From DATFVA01 sp963815785 (GTDB lineage: Bacteria > Bacteroidota > Ignavibacteria > Ignavibacteriales > Ignavibacteriaceae): 64,000 bases of DNA. The notes below the pieces were generated by a model that had not been told where the DNA came from, made no database searches, and saw nothing but the letters and a program-made list of their open reading frames with translations. The stretch is from positions 1 through 64,000 of the forward strand of contig CAWFHZ010000022.1 of assembly GCA_963815785.1 (NCBI GenBank). The letters run 5' to 3'. A program made the position numbers and the translations under genes. Positions 25,388 through 34,518 of this stretch are shown here, piece after piece; within the stretch, counting starts at the first letter, position 1; each line of letters begins with the position of its first letter.

Positions 25388-26236
25388 ATGAAACAAACAC
25401 AATCCTCAAATTTTAAAAAGCCCGGACATCCTAAAACTCAGAAACCTGCACTGCCGGCTCCATTTAAAACAAAACTAGATATTGCCAAAAACTGGCTGCC
25501 ACGTTATACGGGGACAGAGATTGATGAATTCGGGGATTATATGCTGTTAACAAATTTTCATAATTATGTTAAATCATTTGCCGGGCAGTTTAATTGCGAG
25601 ATTAAGGGAATAGGAAGACCGATGCAGACGGCAACAAATTCAAACGGGTTAACAATAATTAATTTCGGAATGGGTTCAGCCAATGCTGCTACTATAATGG
25701 ATCTTCTTGTTGCAAGGAATCCAAAGGGAGTTTTGTTTCTCGGCAAATGCGGCGGGTTAAAACAGTCTACTGAGATAGGACATTTTATTCTGCCGATTGC
25801 TGCAATAAGAGGTGAGGGAACGAGTGATGACTATATGCCGCCGGAAGTTCCTGCACTTCCTTCATTCAAATTACATAAGTTTGTTTCAGAAAAATTAATT
25901 GCCAGGGATCTTGAATACAGGACCGGGGTAATTTATACAACTAACAGAAGAGTCTGGGAGTGGGATAAATCTTTTAAAAGTTATCTGAAAAAACTTTCAA
26001 CAATAGGAATTGATATGGAAACAGCTACTCTTTTTATTGTGGGATTAGTTAACCAGATTCCCCGCGGTGCATTGCTTCTTGTTTCGGATATGCCGATGGT
26101 TCCCGAAGGGATAAAAACTTCAGAATCAGATAAAATGGTTACTGATAATTTTTCTGATCTCCATCTGCAGCTTGGAATTGAAGCAATGACGGATATAGAT
26201 GAAAAAGGCGAGCAAATTAAGCATTTCAAATATTAA
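25388..26236 (+). CDS. amn: AMP nucleosidase, short Bacteroidota form
   Basis: This enzyme cleaves AMP to adenine and ribose 5-phosphate. The protein has the nucleoside-phosphorylase (PNP/UDP) fold. NSNGLTIINFGMGSANAATI forms the phosphate-binding strand and turn, VLFLGKCGGLKQSTEIGHFI is the central block, and GIDMETATLFIVGL carries the catalytic Met-Glu, followed by LLLVSDMPMVPEGIKT. It lacks the extra N-terminal domain of E. coli Amn, as usual in Bacteroidota. The opening GHPKTQKPALPAP is a low-complexity tail. The gene is alone on its strand. Confidence 0.85.
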   Translation: MKQTQSSNFKKPGHPKTQKPALPAPFKTKLDIAKNWLPRYTGTEIDEFGDYMLLTNFHNYVKSFAGQFNCEIKGIGRPMQTATNSNGLTIINFGMGSANAATIMDLLVARNPKGVLFLGKCGGLKQSTEIGHFILPIAAIRGEGTSDDYMPPEVPALPSFKLHKFVSEKLIARDLEYRTGVIYTTNRRVWEWDKSFKSYLKKLSTIGIDMETATLFIVGLVNQIPRGALLLVSDMPMVPEGIKTSESDKMVTDNFSDLHLQLGIEAMTDIDEKGEQIKHFKY

Positions 26237-26448
26237 TTAAGTTTATTATTTATCTATGATGTCTTTAGAAAAACAGGAGTGACAATGAAAAAGCTGATCT
26301 ATGTATTTACAATCCTATTATTAAATATTTTTCTTCTTTCATCCTGTTCAAAAGAAATAAAAGTGAAAGAAAAATTTTCAATTATAACCGGAACAATCCC
26401 AAACCGGGTGATGCGATAACAGTAACATACAATCCTGACAGCACCGGG

Positions 26449-27597
26449 TTGAAAGACGCTTCCCAAATTAACCTGATGGCTTACCTATATAATGTTAACC
26501 TTGATGAAACCAAACAGGTATTAATGCAGAAATCACCGGATGGATGGAAGGCTTCATTTAAAACTTCAGATTCAACAAAAGGTGTTTTAATCAAATTTAA
26601 AAATGATGATGATATTGATAATAACCTGAAGCAGGGTTTCCTGGTGGAAATGCATGATGCTGACGGGAAAGTAATTTCCGGAAGTTATGCCGGTTACGCT
26701 AATGCAATTTACAGCTGGGGAAGTTACTATCTTGATATGGACAGGAATTTTGATTCTTCTCTTTATTACTTTAAAAAAGATTTTGAAAAAAATCCGCTTG
26801 TAAAAAATGATTTTATGGATCCGTATCTCGGGGTAGAAACAAAACTTAACAAAGATAATACTGCCTCAATAATTATAAGGGAATTATCCGGTTATCAATC
26901 TCATGCAAAGACTGAGAAAGAATATGCTGTGCTGGCAAACTGGTACAATAAAGCTGATATGACTAACAGGGCTGAGACATACAAAAAAATACTGGAGGAT
27001 AAATATCCCAACAGTGATTTTGTTCAGAAAGAAAAGTATGAAGCATTTCACAATGAAACTAATATAAAAAAGCAGCTTGAGCTGCTGGCTGATTTTGAAA
27101 AAAATTATCCCCAAAGCGAGTATCTCACTAATTGTTATGACATAATTGCAATTAATTACCTGGCTAAAAAACAGTACAACAGGCTGAAAGAATTCTTTCA
27201 GAATAATGTAAGTAAACCAAGCACTTATCGTTTTTATTCCGTTTCAACAAAAATGCTTGATAATAAAACAGAACCTAAAATTGCGATGGAAATTGCAAAA
27301 CTTGGAGTGGATAGAGCCAGGGAAGAAGTAAATAGTCCGACCGATAAAAAGCCAAATTACCAGAGTGATGAAGAATGGAAAGAAGACAGGGAGTATATGC
27401 TTGGTGAAAATCTTTATGCATATGCCGAAGCATTGTATATGCTTGGTAAAGCAGCCGATGCAGAAGCTCCTTTGAAAGAAGCAAAAAATTTAACTCAGGG
27501 AAAAGAGGAAGATGTTAACCAGCTTTATGCAAAAGTATTAATAGCCAATGGTCAGAATGAAGAGGCGATGAATGAAATTGAAAGTTATATAAAATAG
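26449..27597 (+). CDS. Middle fragment of the TlpA-like lipoprotein (helical repeats)
   Basis: This open piece begins at a TTG that is internal to the ancestral gene. The first 110 residues are a beta-rich domain (ASQINLMAYLYNVNLDE, VLMQKSPDGWKASFKTS) and the rest is made of TPR-like helical pairs with NYPQSEYLTNCYDIIAINYL and AYAEALYMLGKAADAEAPLKE-type units. It lacks a signal peptide and the thioredoxin domain, so it is not expected to work alone. Confidence 0.6.
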   Translation: MKDASQINLMAYLYNVNLDETKQVLMQKSPDGWKASFKTSDSTKGVLIKFKNDDDIDNNLKQGFLVEMHDADGKVISGSYAGYANAIYSWGSYYLDMDRNFDSSLYYFKKDFEKNPLVKNDFMDPYLGVETKLNKDNTASIIIRELSGYQSHAKTEKEYAVLANWYNKADMTNRAETYKKILEDKYPNSDFVQKEKYEAFHNETNIKKQLELLADFEKNYPQSEYLTNCYDIIAINYLAKKQYNRLKEFFQNNVSKPSTYRFYSVSTKMLDNKTEPKIAMEIAKLGVDRAREEVNSPTDKKPNYQSDEEWKEDREYMLGENLYAYAEALYMLGKAADAEAPLKEAKNLTQGKEEDVNQLYAKVLIANGQNEEAMNEIESYIK

Positions 27598-27615
27598 GGG
27601 AAAGCTACTCCTGAA

Positions 27616-28182
27616 ATGAAATCGATGCTGAAGGAAATTTACACAAAGAAAAACGGCTCGTCCCAGGGATTTGATTCTTACATTGCAAAATATGAATCGG
27701 TAGCAAAACAATTATTGGTTGCTAAACTTGAGAGACAAATAATGAAACAGCCGGCTCCGGATTTTAGTCTGACTGACCTTGACGGCAAGAAAGTTTCACT
27801 TAAATCTTTAAAAGGCAAAACTGTTATAATTGATTTCTGGGCAACGTGGTGCGGACCTTGTAAGGCCTCTTTCCCCGGGATGCAGAAAGCTTTGGAACTG
27901 TACAAAGACAACAATGATGTTCAGTTTCTTTTTATTAACTCCTGGGAAAATGGTGAAGATAAAAAAGAGAATGCTCAGCAATTTTTAACTGATAATAATT
28001 ATCCCTTTCACGTTCTTCTTGACCTGGATAACAAAGTAATTGAAGATTACAGGGTTAGCGGAATCCCAACCAAATTTGTAGTTGATAAAGACGGAAACAT
28101 CCGTTTTATGAAAGTTGGATTTTCCGGAAATACAGACGAAATGGTGGATGAAATCTCTACAATGATTTCTATGATCAATTAA
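27616..28182 (+). CDS. Thioredoxin-like TlpA/ResA domain, C-terminal fragment
   Basis: The fragment contains a complete TlpA-like thioredoxin domain. APDFSLTDLDGKKVSLKSLK is followed by FWATWCGPCKASFPG with redox Cys79 and Cys82, a cis-proline block VSGIPTKFVVDKDG and the closing helix. Such domains reduce disulfides in the periplasm, for example in cytochrome c maturation. The ATG at 27616 is probably an internal methionine: the same frame continues upstream past the TAG at 27595. Without the signal peptide, any separately translated product would stay in the cytoplasm. Confidence 0.8.
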   Translation: MKSMLKEIYTKKNGSSQGFDSYIAKYESVAKQLLVAKLERQIMKQPAPDFSLTDLDGKKVSLKSLKGKTVIIDFWATWCGPCKASFPGMQKALELYKDNNDVQFLFINSWENGEDKKENAQQFLTDNNYPFHVLLDLDNKVIEDYRVSGIPTKFVVDKDGNIRFMKVGFSGNTDEMVDEISTMISMIN

Positions 28183-28193
28183 CTATTATTTTT

Positions 28194-28230
28194 GAAATGA
28201 CAGACTTTGAAAGTCTGTCATTTCTTATTT
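28194..28230. terminator. Bidirectional terminator between convergent genes
   Basis: AAATGACAGACTT at 28195-28207 pairs with AAGTCTGTCATTT at 28211-28223, a 13-bp stem, followed by CTTATTTAATTTTT. It lies just after the thioredoxin fragment and downstream of the minus-strand amidase gene. Confidence 0.8.
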
Positions 28231-28238
28231 AATTTTTC

Positions 28239-28341
28239 TCACGGTACAGGACAAATCCCATTGCTCATCTGCCAGACAAATGTCCAGATAATTGCAAGGA
28301 TAATAACAGCTTTAATTAATATTTAATATTCTCTTTTTCAT
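28239..28341 (-). pseudogene. Candidate tiny membrane peptide gene broken by a 7-bp duplication
   Basis: From ATG 28341 the frame stops after nine codons. A 7-bp tandem duplication (ATATTAA twice) lies at the break. Removing one unit gives an open 31-residue peptide with a Lys-rich start, one transmembrane segment (KAVIILAIIWTFVW) and the end SNGICPVP. This looks like a small inner-membrane peptide that recently lost its frame. No family is recognised and the ribosome binding site is weak. Confidence 0.3.
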
Positions 28342-28405
28342 TTCATCCGCTTAAACAATTCATTCTTAAAATTGTTTCAATGTGTAAAGAACCTTCCCTG
28401 AAAAA

Positions 28406-30070
28406 TCATTTAAATTCATCAGGATGCTGTAAATGGAAGTCTGTAACTTCCTGGTAAGCTTTCGCCACTTCTAAAATTGTTCCTTCATCAAAAAGATTTC
28501 CAATAAACGAAATACTTGTGGGTGTGCCGTCTTTACTAAATCCATCCGGAACTACAACACAGGGATGACCCGTTAAATTTGTAAGCAGAAGATTATCACC
28601 CGTCCAGCTCGGTGCAACGTAAAGATCAATTTTTTGAAATTGATCAGCCATTTCCTGGATTAATTTATATCGTAGCCTGTTGGCATTTATATACTCAACT
28701 GCCGGAATAAACCTGGCTGCTCTGAAAATATTTGGCCAGGCATCTTTATCCTGTGCGGCTAGCATATCGTCTTTATTACTTAAAGTTAAATTATCGAATT
28801 CAGCAGCAGCTTCTGCAGTAAGTATGATTGATAAATCATTAACAGGAATATCTTTCGGCAGTTCAATCGGAATTAAATCTGCCCCAAGCTGCTTTAAGGT
28901 TAACAGTGCCAGTGAGTCCTGTACCTTAAAAGCTGAATCTTTTGCAAAATCATTTTTGAGATAACCAATTCTCAGTTTTTTCAGATCAATTTTATTGTAG
29001 TAATTGAAAGGGTAATCGTAAAGTGTTTTATCTTTTTTATCAGGACCATAAATAAAGTAAAAAACAATTGCGCAGTCCTCAGCATTTCTGCAGATAGGAC
29101 CAATTTTATCCATCGACGGACTTAACGACATTGCACCTGTTCTGCTGACTCTGCCGTAAGTTGGACGAAGTCCGGTTACTCCGCAAACAGTTGATGGAGA
29201 GACAATAGATCCCCAGGTTTCTGTACCGATTGCAAAGGGAACAAGACCTGCAGAAACTGCTGATGCAGGACCAGCCGATGAACCGCTTGAGCCTTCCGAA
29301 GTTTTCCATGGGTTACGTGTTTTACCGCCGTACCACACATCTCCCATTGCAAGAGCTCCCATTGTAAGTTTTGCTACAAGAATTCCCCCGGCATCTTCAA
29401 GTTTTTTTATAACCGTTGCATCTTCATCAATCATCTGATCTTTATACGGCATTGCACCCCATGTTGTTTTATATCCTTTTGTTGCCAGCAAATCTTTAAC
29501 TCCGAACGGAATTCCATGCATCATACCTTTATACCATCCGGCTGCAATTTCTTCATCATCTTTTTTAGCTTGTGCCAACGCACTATCTTCTGTAAGAGTA
29601 ATTACACACTCAAGCTTTGGTCCGTATTTTTTTAATCTGTCCAGGAAAAACTTTGTAAGTTCAACGCAGCTTATCTGTTTTGTTCTTATTAAGCTCGCTA
29701 ATTGTCCTACAGAATAAAACGCAAGATCATCTTTATTTACAGGCATCTTTGTAGAAATGTAATTATCAAATCTCAGCGGTTTCTGTTCCTGGTCAACCTT
29801 GAAATCATTTGGTATGGGATTGAAAAGCATTGCTGAAGGAACATCATTTTGCAAATCAGCTTTTCTTATGTTTTTATAATTCCCCAGCTGATCATTTAAA
29901 ATGCTAAGCATTGAATCTATTTCAGGTTCAGTAAAATCTATTCCTATTATTTTGTCGCCCTTTTCCACAACATCTTTTGTTATGTTATTATCTGATAAAA
30001 CTGCTGCACCAAGTAAGAATGAAGCAAGACAAGCTATAAAAAGATAGATTCCTTTAATTCCAGGTTTCAT
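28406..30070 (-). CDS. Amidase signature family protein, exported or membrane-anchored
   Basis: This amidase hydrolyses a carboxamide bond; the substrate is unknown. The Ser-cisSer-Lys triad is visible: Lys192 in GIPFGVKDLLATKG, cis-Ser near 261-262 in SEGSSGSSAGPAS and nucleophile Ser288 in GTETWGSIV. A hydrophobic N-terminus (residues 7-25) acts as signal or anchor, so it probably works in the periplasm. About 95 residues precede the amidase domain. A GatA role is unlikely because of the signal and the absence of gatB or gatC nearby. It is a single gene flanked by terminators. Confidence 0.92.
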   Translation of the reverse strand: MKPGIKGIYLFIACLASFLLGAAVLSDNNITKDVVEKGDKIIGIDFTEPEIDSMLSILNDQLGNYKNIRKADLQNDVPSAMLFNPIPNDFKVDQEQKPLRFDNYISTKMPVNKDDLAFYSVGQLASLIRTKQISCVELTKFFLDRLKKYGPKLECVITLTEDSALAQAKKDDEEIAAGWYKGMMHGIPFGVKDLLATKGYKTTWGAMPYKDQMIDEDATVIKKLEDAGGILVAKLTMGALAMGDVWYGGKTRNPWKTSEGSSGSSAGPASAVSAGLVPFAIGTETWGSIVSPSTVCGVTGLRPTYGRVSRTGAMSLSPSMDKIGPICRNAEDCAIVFYFIYGPDKKDKTLYDYPFNYYNKIDLKKLRIGYLKNDFAKDSAFKVQDSLALLTLKQLGADLIPIELPKDIPVNDLSIILTAEAAAEFDNLTLSNKDDMLAAQDKDAWPNIFRAARFIPAVEYINANRLRYKLIQEMADQFQKIDLYVAPSWTGDNLLLTNLTGHPCVVVPDGFSKDGTPTSISFIGNLFDEGTILEVAKAYQEVTDFHLQHPDEFK

Positions 30071-30204
30071 TTAATTCTCCGGATTTGTTTTCCTTAAATT
30101 ATTTTATTGCTGCATAAATGGCAAAGGTATAAGCAGGATATTAACTGAAAGGATGATCTGACGCAATGAAGAACGTAAATAAGCAGACAATCTTAAATTA
30201 TTTA

Positions 30205-30251
30205 AAATAAAAAAGAGGTTGCATATTAATCTAATCTTAAAACAACCTCTT
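30205..30251 (-). terminator. Terminator of the Rossmann-fold gene
   Basis: On the minus strand AAGAGGTTG (30251-30243) pairs with CAACCTCTT (30221-30213) across a 21-base loop and is followed by TTTTATTTT. It lies 26 bp after the stop codon of the gene at 30277. Confidence 0.75.
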
Positions 30252-30276
30252 AGTAAAAATAAGAATGAACAGCGGG

Positions 30277-31977
30277 TTACGATTTCATTCTGTTTCCGTG
30301 TTCTTCATGAATGAATAACCAGCTGCAAATTTTTCCAATACTTATTTCATCAAAATTATCCCAGTAGGCTTTGGTGCGCACATGCTGCGAACTTGTATCA
30401 TCTTCGGGGATATTTTCTGCTTCAGCCATAAGTTCTTTTAATCTCTCCAGCCATCTTTCCATATTGCTTACGCGCAAATCAACCCAGCCTTCATTTGCCC
30501 AGGTATTTATATTCTTCTCACTCACATCCAGAACGTTCTCACCGCGGAAAGCAGGAATTTTTATAATGCTTCCCCTCAGTAATGATTCGCCGTTAGGCAG
30601 CAGAATAGGAATCCCTATTGCAAGCATTTCATTCCTGAGTTTATCGTTGCTTATAATAATATCAAAACACTTCCGCGAAAGTTCTTCAGCAGTGTTCTTC
30701 AAAATATCCTTCATTGTATTATTAAATAACCGGATGAGGTGTATTTCATATAAAAGTTTTGAAAGTCGCGGTGGTCCAAGCAGCTCGAATGCAATACTGT
30801 GTATATCATGTTTTTTCTCGAGTTCCTTCAGTTTTTTGACAGCCATATGCTGCATATAACCAGCGCGGTATGTCGGCTCCAGCGTTGCATGATCAAGTGA
30901 ACTTACAATATCGTGACCGGTATTTCCACCCTGGATTTCGAACAGAACCACGTCTGCTATTTCTTCAGGAGTTACAAATTCCATCTGCTTTTGTGCTGTA
31001 ATCGTTTCAAATTCACCACGTGAAAAAATTCCATTCTCACCGGTATCGATAAAAACCGATTTTAAAGTTTCTCCGGTGGGAGGAAAATTTAAATCAACAC
31101 ATATTTGAAATTTATCTTTTAAAGGAACAGCTTTTGTTACCGGTATGTCAGCTAGTTCAATTGGTTTACCTCGTCTTTTTATCTCACCGAATTCAATTCG
31201 TTTCCATGCAATTGCTGCAGTTGGTTTTATTTCTTTTGTGATAGGTCCTTCAGGTGTTCTTCCCATCAAAAAAAGAAGTAATGTGTGTGCACCTGCAATT
31301 GAAGATTTACTAAGCAGCACGCGGGAGGGCTTTTCTTCACTATGGGTATAAGGGATATTCAAACCCATTCCGCCTGTTCCGCTTGTGCCTATTTTCAGGT
31401 ATACTTTTGTTCCCACTTCGCTCATCGAACTGTACAAAAGCTGAACGTGTCTTATTAGCTGGGGAATATATTCTGTACAAAGAAGTTTTTCTGTTTCTTC
31501 GACTATTTTTTCATAACTAACTTTTGAACTGATGGCTTTTTTAATTGTACGGTAAGTTGTGTATACATCCTGGTAGGCAATTGCGGTTGCCGTATTAATC
31601 GCATCAATAATTACATCCGGCTTAAACTTGTTAAGCAAATGATATACAGAAGAATTGTGAAGAATTTCACTACCCAGTTCTTCCATAATATCTGTCATCA
31701 GGATTTTTCTTTTTTCCGGATCATCAAGAATTTCCTGCCTGCTTAATTCCTTAAATTGATTCCTGACAAAAATATCACCGCCCCAAGGGACGAAAAAATC
31801 TTTTCCTTTTTCAGGGAATTCCTTTCTCTGCTTTTCAACAGCATCCTCTGCTTCCGATAATTTTAAAGAAGAAATAATTATTTGCTTTGGATTTTCTGAC
31901 ACGAGCTTACGTATCACTGCACTTCCGACAAGTCCCCATCCCCCTAAAACGAGAATGGTTTTATTCTGTATCTCCAT
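30277..31977 (-). CDS. NAD(P)-binding Rossmann-fold (SDR-like) protein of unknown role
   Basis: The N-terminus carries a dinucleotide-binding motif, LVLGGWGLVGSAVIRKL, as in extended short-chain dehydrogenases/epimerases, followed by KPDVIIDAINTATAIAYQDV and a middle block KIGTSGTGGMGLNIPYTHSEE. The remainder (about 350-566) is a helical region with no motif I recognise. At 566 residues it is much longer than classical SDR enzymes. Long proteins of this type occur in Bacteroidota but their substrate is not known to me. It is transcribed alone and has its own terminator. Confidence 0.75.
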   Translation of the reverse strand: MEIQNKTILVLGGWGLVGSAVIRKLVSENPKQIIISSLKLSEAEDAVEKQRKEFPEKGKDFFVPWGGDIFVRNQFKELSRQEILDDPEKRKILMTDIMEELGSEILHNSSVYHLLNKFKPDVIIDAINTATAIAYQDVYTTYRTIKKAISSKVSYEKIVEETEKLLCTEYIPQLIRHVQLLYSSMSEVGTKVYLKIGTSGTGGMGLNIPYTHSEEKPSRVLLSKSSIAGAHTLLLFLMGRTPEGPITKEIKPTAAIAWKRIEFGEIKRRGKPIELADIPVTKAVPLKDKFQICVDLNFPPTGETLKSVFIDTGENGIFSRGEFETITAQKQMEFVTPEEIADVVLFEIQGGNTGHDIVSSLDHATLEPTYRAGYMQHMAVKKLKELEKKHDIHSIAFELLGPPRLSKLLYEIHLIRLFNNTMKDILKNTAEELSRKCFDIIISNDKLRNEMLAIGIPILLPNGESLLRGSIIKIPAFRGENVLDVSEKNINTWANEGWVDLRVSNMERWLERLKELMAEAENIPEDDTSSQHVRTKAYWDNFDEISIGKICSWLFIHEEHGNRMKS

Positions 31978-32224
31978 TATAAAATCCCCGTAAAATTGAA
32001 TAAATAAGTCTTTTCAAAATTAAGCTAAAGACTGTTGCGAGGCAATTTTTTTATTTTTTAAATAATTTCAAATTCTGCAGATCATTTTAAAGAATGTATT
32101 GAGTATCATAATTATTACAGGGTTTGGTTAAATTTATATGGATAAAATTGATTAACGTTATCTGGAATATTAAATTTCATATTCATTTTGCAATAATTCG
32201 AAACAGAAATAATTAAGGCGGATA

Positions 32225-32695
32225 ATGAAAGTTTCTGAACTACTTAATCCCGGTGTGATCATTGCTGATCTCAAAGGGAATAAAAAAGAGGATGTAATTA
32301 ACGAGCTGATTGACTTATTAAAAAGCGACAGCCGTGTTCAGGATATTGAAAAAGTAAGAGCAGCAGTTCTCGATAGAGAAAAAATAATGTCTACCGGAGT
32401 GGGGAAAGGATTTGCCATTCCTCATGGAAAAACTAATTCAATTTCTGATATCGTAGCTGCATTCGGAAAAGCAAATAATCCTGTAGATTACGACGCACTT
32501 GATAACCAGCCTGTTCACCTGATTTTCCTGCTTGTTGGAAAAGACAACCTTGTGAGCAAACATATAAAATTGCTCAGCCGGATATCAAGAATGATGAATA
32601 AAGATGATTTCAGGAACAGGCTAATGGAAGCTGCAACTGTTGAAGAAATATTAGATATCTTCCAAAAGGAAGAAGAAAATTATTTTGAAGTTTAG
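32225..32695 (+). CDS. PTS IIA-like nitrogen-regulatory protein (PtsN-type)
   Basis: This 156-residue EIIA domain of the fructose/mannitol family has the active histidine in FAIPHGKTN (His67) and the surrounding block REKIMSTGVGKG. The end includes LIFLLVGKDN and LLSRISRMM, as in PtsN. It would be phosphorylated by an HPr-type protein and regulate other proteins rather than transport sugar; no EIIB, EIIC, HPr or EI gene is in the window. It is followed after 40 bp by hisS and is likely co-transcribed with it. The ATG is preceded by AAGGCGG. Confidence 0.9.
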   Translation: MKVSELLNPGVIIADLKGNKKEDVINELIDLLKSDSRVQDIEKVRAAVLDREKIMSTGVGKGFAIPHGKTNSISDIVAAFGKANNPVDYDALDNQPVHLIFLLVGKDNLVSKHIKLLSRISRMMNKDDFRNRLMEAATVEEILDIFQKEEENYFEV

Positions 32696-32735
32696 TACTT
32701 CCATTTAACATTTCTGAAAGGATAATTCCCTACTT

Positions 32736-33995
32736 ATGATTAAGGCAATAACAGGCACCAAAGATTTACTATACCCCGAAACACTCAAATGGAAAAATCT
32801 GGAAGATACAGTCCTGAGAGTTTTTCATAATTTTAATTATAAGGAAATAAGAACGCCTGTTTTTGAAGAGACCGCTTTATTTGCAAGAGGAATAGGTGAG
32901 GAAACTGATATTGTAGGAAAAGAAATGTATACGTTTACAGACAGGAGTGAAACAAGCGTAACTCTTAAGCCCGAAATGACCGCCGGAGTAGTGAGATCCT
33001 TCATAGAACATTCCCTTGGGAAGCAGCAGCCCCTTTCAAAACTTTTTTATATTTCCCCTATGTTCCGGCAGGAACGCCCGCAGGCTGGAAGGCTAAGACA
33101 ATTTCACCAGTTTGGAGCTGAAGCCATTGGCAGTGTTTCCCCGGTTCTGGATGTTGAAATGATCCAGATGGTTTATGATATACTTCGTTCACTGGGGTTA
33201 TCAGATCTGAAGGTAAAAATAAATTCACTTGGTATTCCTGAATCGAGAGAGGCATATAAATTAAAACTTCGTGATTATTTAAAAGATAAAAAAGATAAAC
33301 TTTCCGAGGACAGCAGAAAAAGATTTGATAAAAATATCCTCAGAATATTTGATAGCAAAATTGAAACAGACCAGGAGATTTTAAAGAATGCACCTTTGCT
33401 GATTGAGCATCTCGATAAAGAAAGCATGTTGGATTTTCAATTTGTAAAAGATTTACTTATTGCGGCAGATATCCCCTTCGAAGTTGATCCTAAACTTGTA
33501 CGCGGACTGGATTATTATACAAAAACTACATTTGAAATTGTAAGCGGTAGTGTTGGATCACAAAGCGCTCTTTGCGGAGGCGGCAGATACGATTTATTGG
33601 TAGAACAGCTTGGAGGCTCACCAACTCCGGGAGTTGGATTCGCTGCCGGAATTGAAAGAATTCTTCTTGCATGCGAAAATGAGGGTGTATTAAATCTGCC
33701 TGAGGATAAACTGGATTTATATATTGTTAAGATAAATAAAGAACTAACATCGGTAGTATTTGAAATCGGAGCAGCTGTTAGAAGATCCGATTTATCGGTC
33801 GATTTCGATTACTTTGACCGGAGTGTTAAAGCCCAGATGAGAGAAGCTAATAAATTAAATGCAAGATATGTCTTGTTTATCGGCGGAGAAGAATATGAAA
33901 ACGGGGGAGCAAATTTAAAAAATATGAGCACAGGAGAACAGCAGTTGATTAAAATTGCTGATAAAGATGGATTGACTAAAATTGTTAAAAAATAA
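32736..33995 (+). CDS. hisS: Histidyl-tRNA synthetase
   Basis: This class II aminoacyl-tRNA synthetase charges tRNA-His. Motif 1 lies near the start (NYKEIRTPVFEE), motif 2 is FRQERPQAGRLRQFHQFGAE, the histidine-specific block is LVRGLDYYTKTTFEI, and motif 3 contains PGVGFAAGIERI. The C-terminal anticodon-binding domain begins near residue 325. The length (419) is normal. Its stop codon overlaps the start of the next gene by one base. Confidence 0.97.
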   Translation: MIKAITGTKDLLYPETLKWKNLEDTVLRVFHNFNYKEIRTPVFEETALFARGIGEETDIVGKEMYTFTDRSETSVTLKPEMTAGVVRSFIEHSLGKQQPLSKLFYISPMFRQERPQAGRLRQFHQFGAEAIGSVSPVLDVEMIQMVYDILRSLGLSDLKVKINSLGIPESREAYKLKLRDYLKDKKDKLSEDSRKRFDKNILRIFDSKIETDQEILKNAPLLIEHLDKESMLDFQFVKDLLIAADIPFEVDPKLVRGLDYYTKTTFEIVSGSVGSQSALCGGGRYDLLVEQLGGSPTPGVGFAAGIERILLACENEGVLNLPEDKLDLYIVKINKELTSVVFEIGAAVRRSDLSVDFDYFDRSVKAQMREANKLNARYVLFIGGEEYENGGANLKNMSTGEQQLIKIADKDGLTKIVKK

Positions 33996-34504
33996 TGCCG
34001 CTTAAAAAACCTAAATCAGTTCCCGCAGTGCAGAAAACCCGGAAAAATAATCCGGAAAAACCAAAAGAATCTGTTACCTCACAAATGGGCGGGGAAGTTG
34101 AATATCGTTGTGCTGCATACTTTTCATATAATCCTGTTAATAAAAGCCAGAATTATATCCTGGAAATTGAAACAATTAAACTCTTTTCGGTGTTAAACTA
34201 TAATCTGTCTGTAACAAGTAAAAGAACAAAGAGTGTAATTGATATAAGTCTGCTCGGTTTGAAGGCAACTAATAACTATGTTAATGAACCCGGTCCTGCT
34301 AAGACAATTGTCTCTTTTGGAGAACTTTATGGTAAACATACTATAAATGTAAAAAAGCAGGACGGACGCATTAACAGTGCCGTATACGATTTTAATATTT
34401 TTAAAAAAAGTATAGAACTTGTTGATGAATTTCTGCCCGCTAAAAAAAATAACAGTAAGTTTTGTACTTTTACCGTAGCTAAAGAGAAATTTACATTTGC
34501 CTGA
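33995..34504 (+). CDS. Hypothetical protein in the hisS-lgt run
   Basis: I do not recognise this 169-residue protein. The first 30 residues are Lys/Pro/Asn-rich and likely disordered. The rest alternates strands and short turns (YRCAAYFSYNPVNKSQNYIL, VLNYNLSVTSKRTKSVIDIS, TIVSFGELYGKHTINVKKQD), suggesting a small beta-sandwich. There is no signal peptide, so a cytoplasmic location is inferred. Its start overlaps the hisS stop and lgt follows after 14 bp, so it is translated as part of the operon. Confidence 0.7.
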   Translation: MPLKKPKSVPAVQKTRKNNPEKPKESVTSQMGGEVEYRCAAYFSYNPVNKSQNYILEIETIKLFSVLNYNLSVTSKRTKSVIDISLLGLKATNNYVNEPGPAKTIVSFGELYGKHTINVKKQDGRINSAVYDFNIFKKSIELVDEFLPAKKNNSKFCTFTVAKEKFTFA

Positions 34505-34518
34505 GAGGTTAAAAATAA

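Larger units (their letters stand above)
26285..28182 (+). pseudogene. TlpA-like thioredoxin lipoprotein gene broken by a frameshift and a stop
   Basis: Read as one gene it encodes a lipoprotein signal (LLLNIFLLSSCSKE from ATG 26285), a long helical TPR-like middle and a C-terminal TlpA/AhpC thioredoxin domain with WCGPC, the layout of Bacteroidota TlpA-like lipoproteins (about 630 residues). Two lesions interrupt it. First, one base is missing near 26399-26401 (a CCC run), so the frame from the signal peptide stops at TAA 26417-26419, while the shifted frame reads PKPGDAITVTYNPD. Second, a TAG at 27595-27597 lies in frame, after which GKATPEMKSMLKEIY follows without a frame change. Confidence 0.75.

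Noticed and set aside
27595..27597. TAG read as pyrrolysine or another amino acid in the TlpA-like gene
   Set aside because: The same gene has a separate frameshift upstream, and TAG is used as an ordinary stop codon elsewhere, so decay explains it better.
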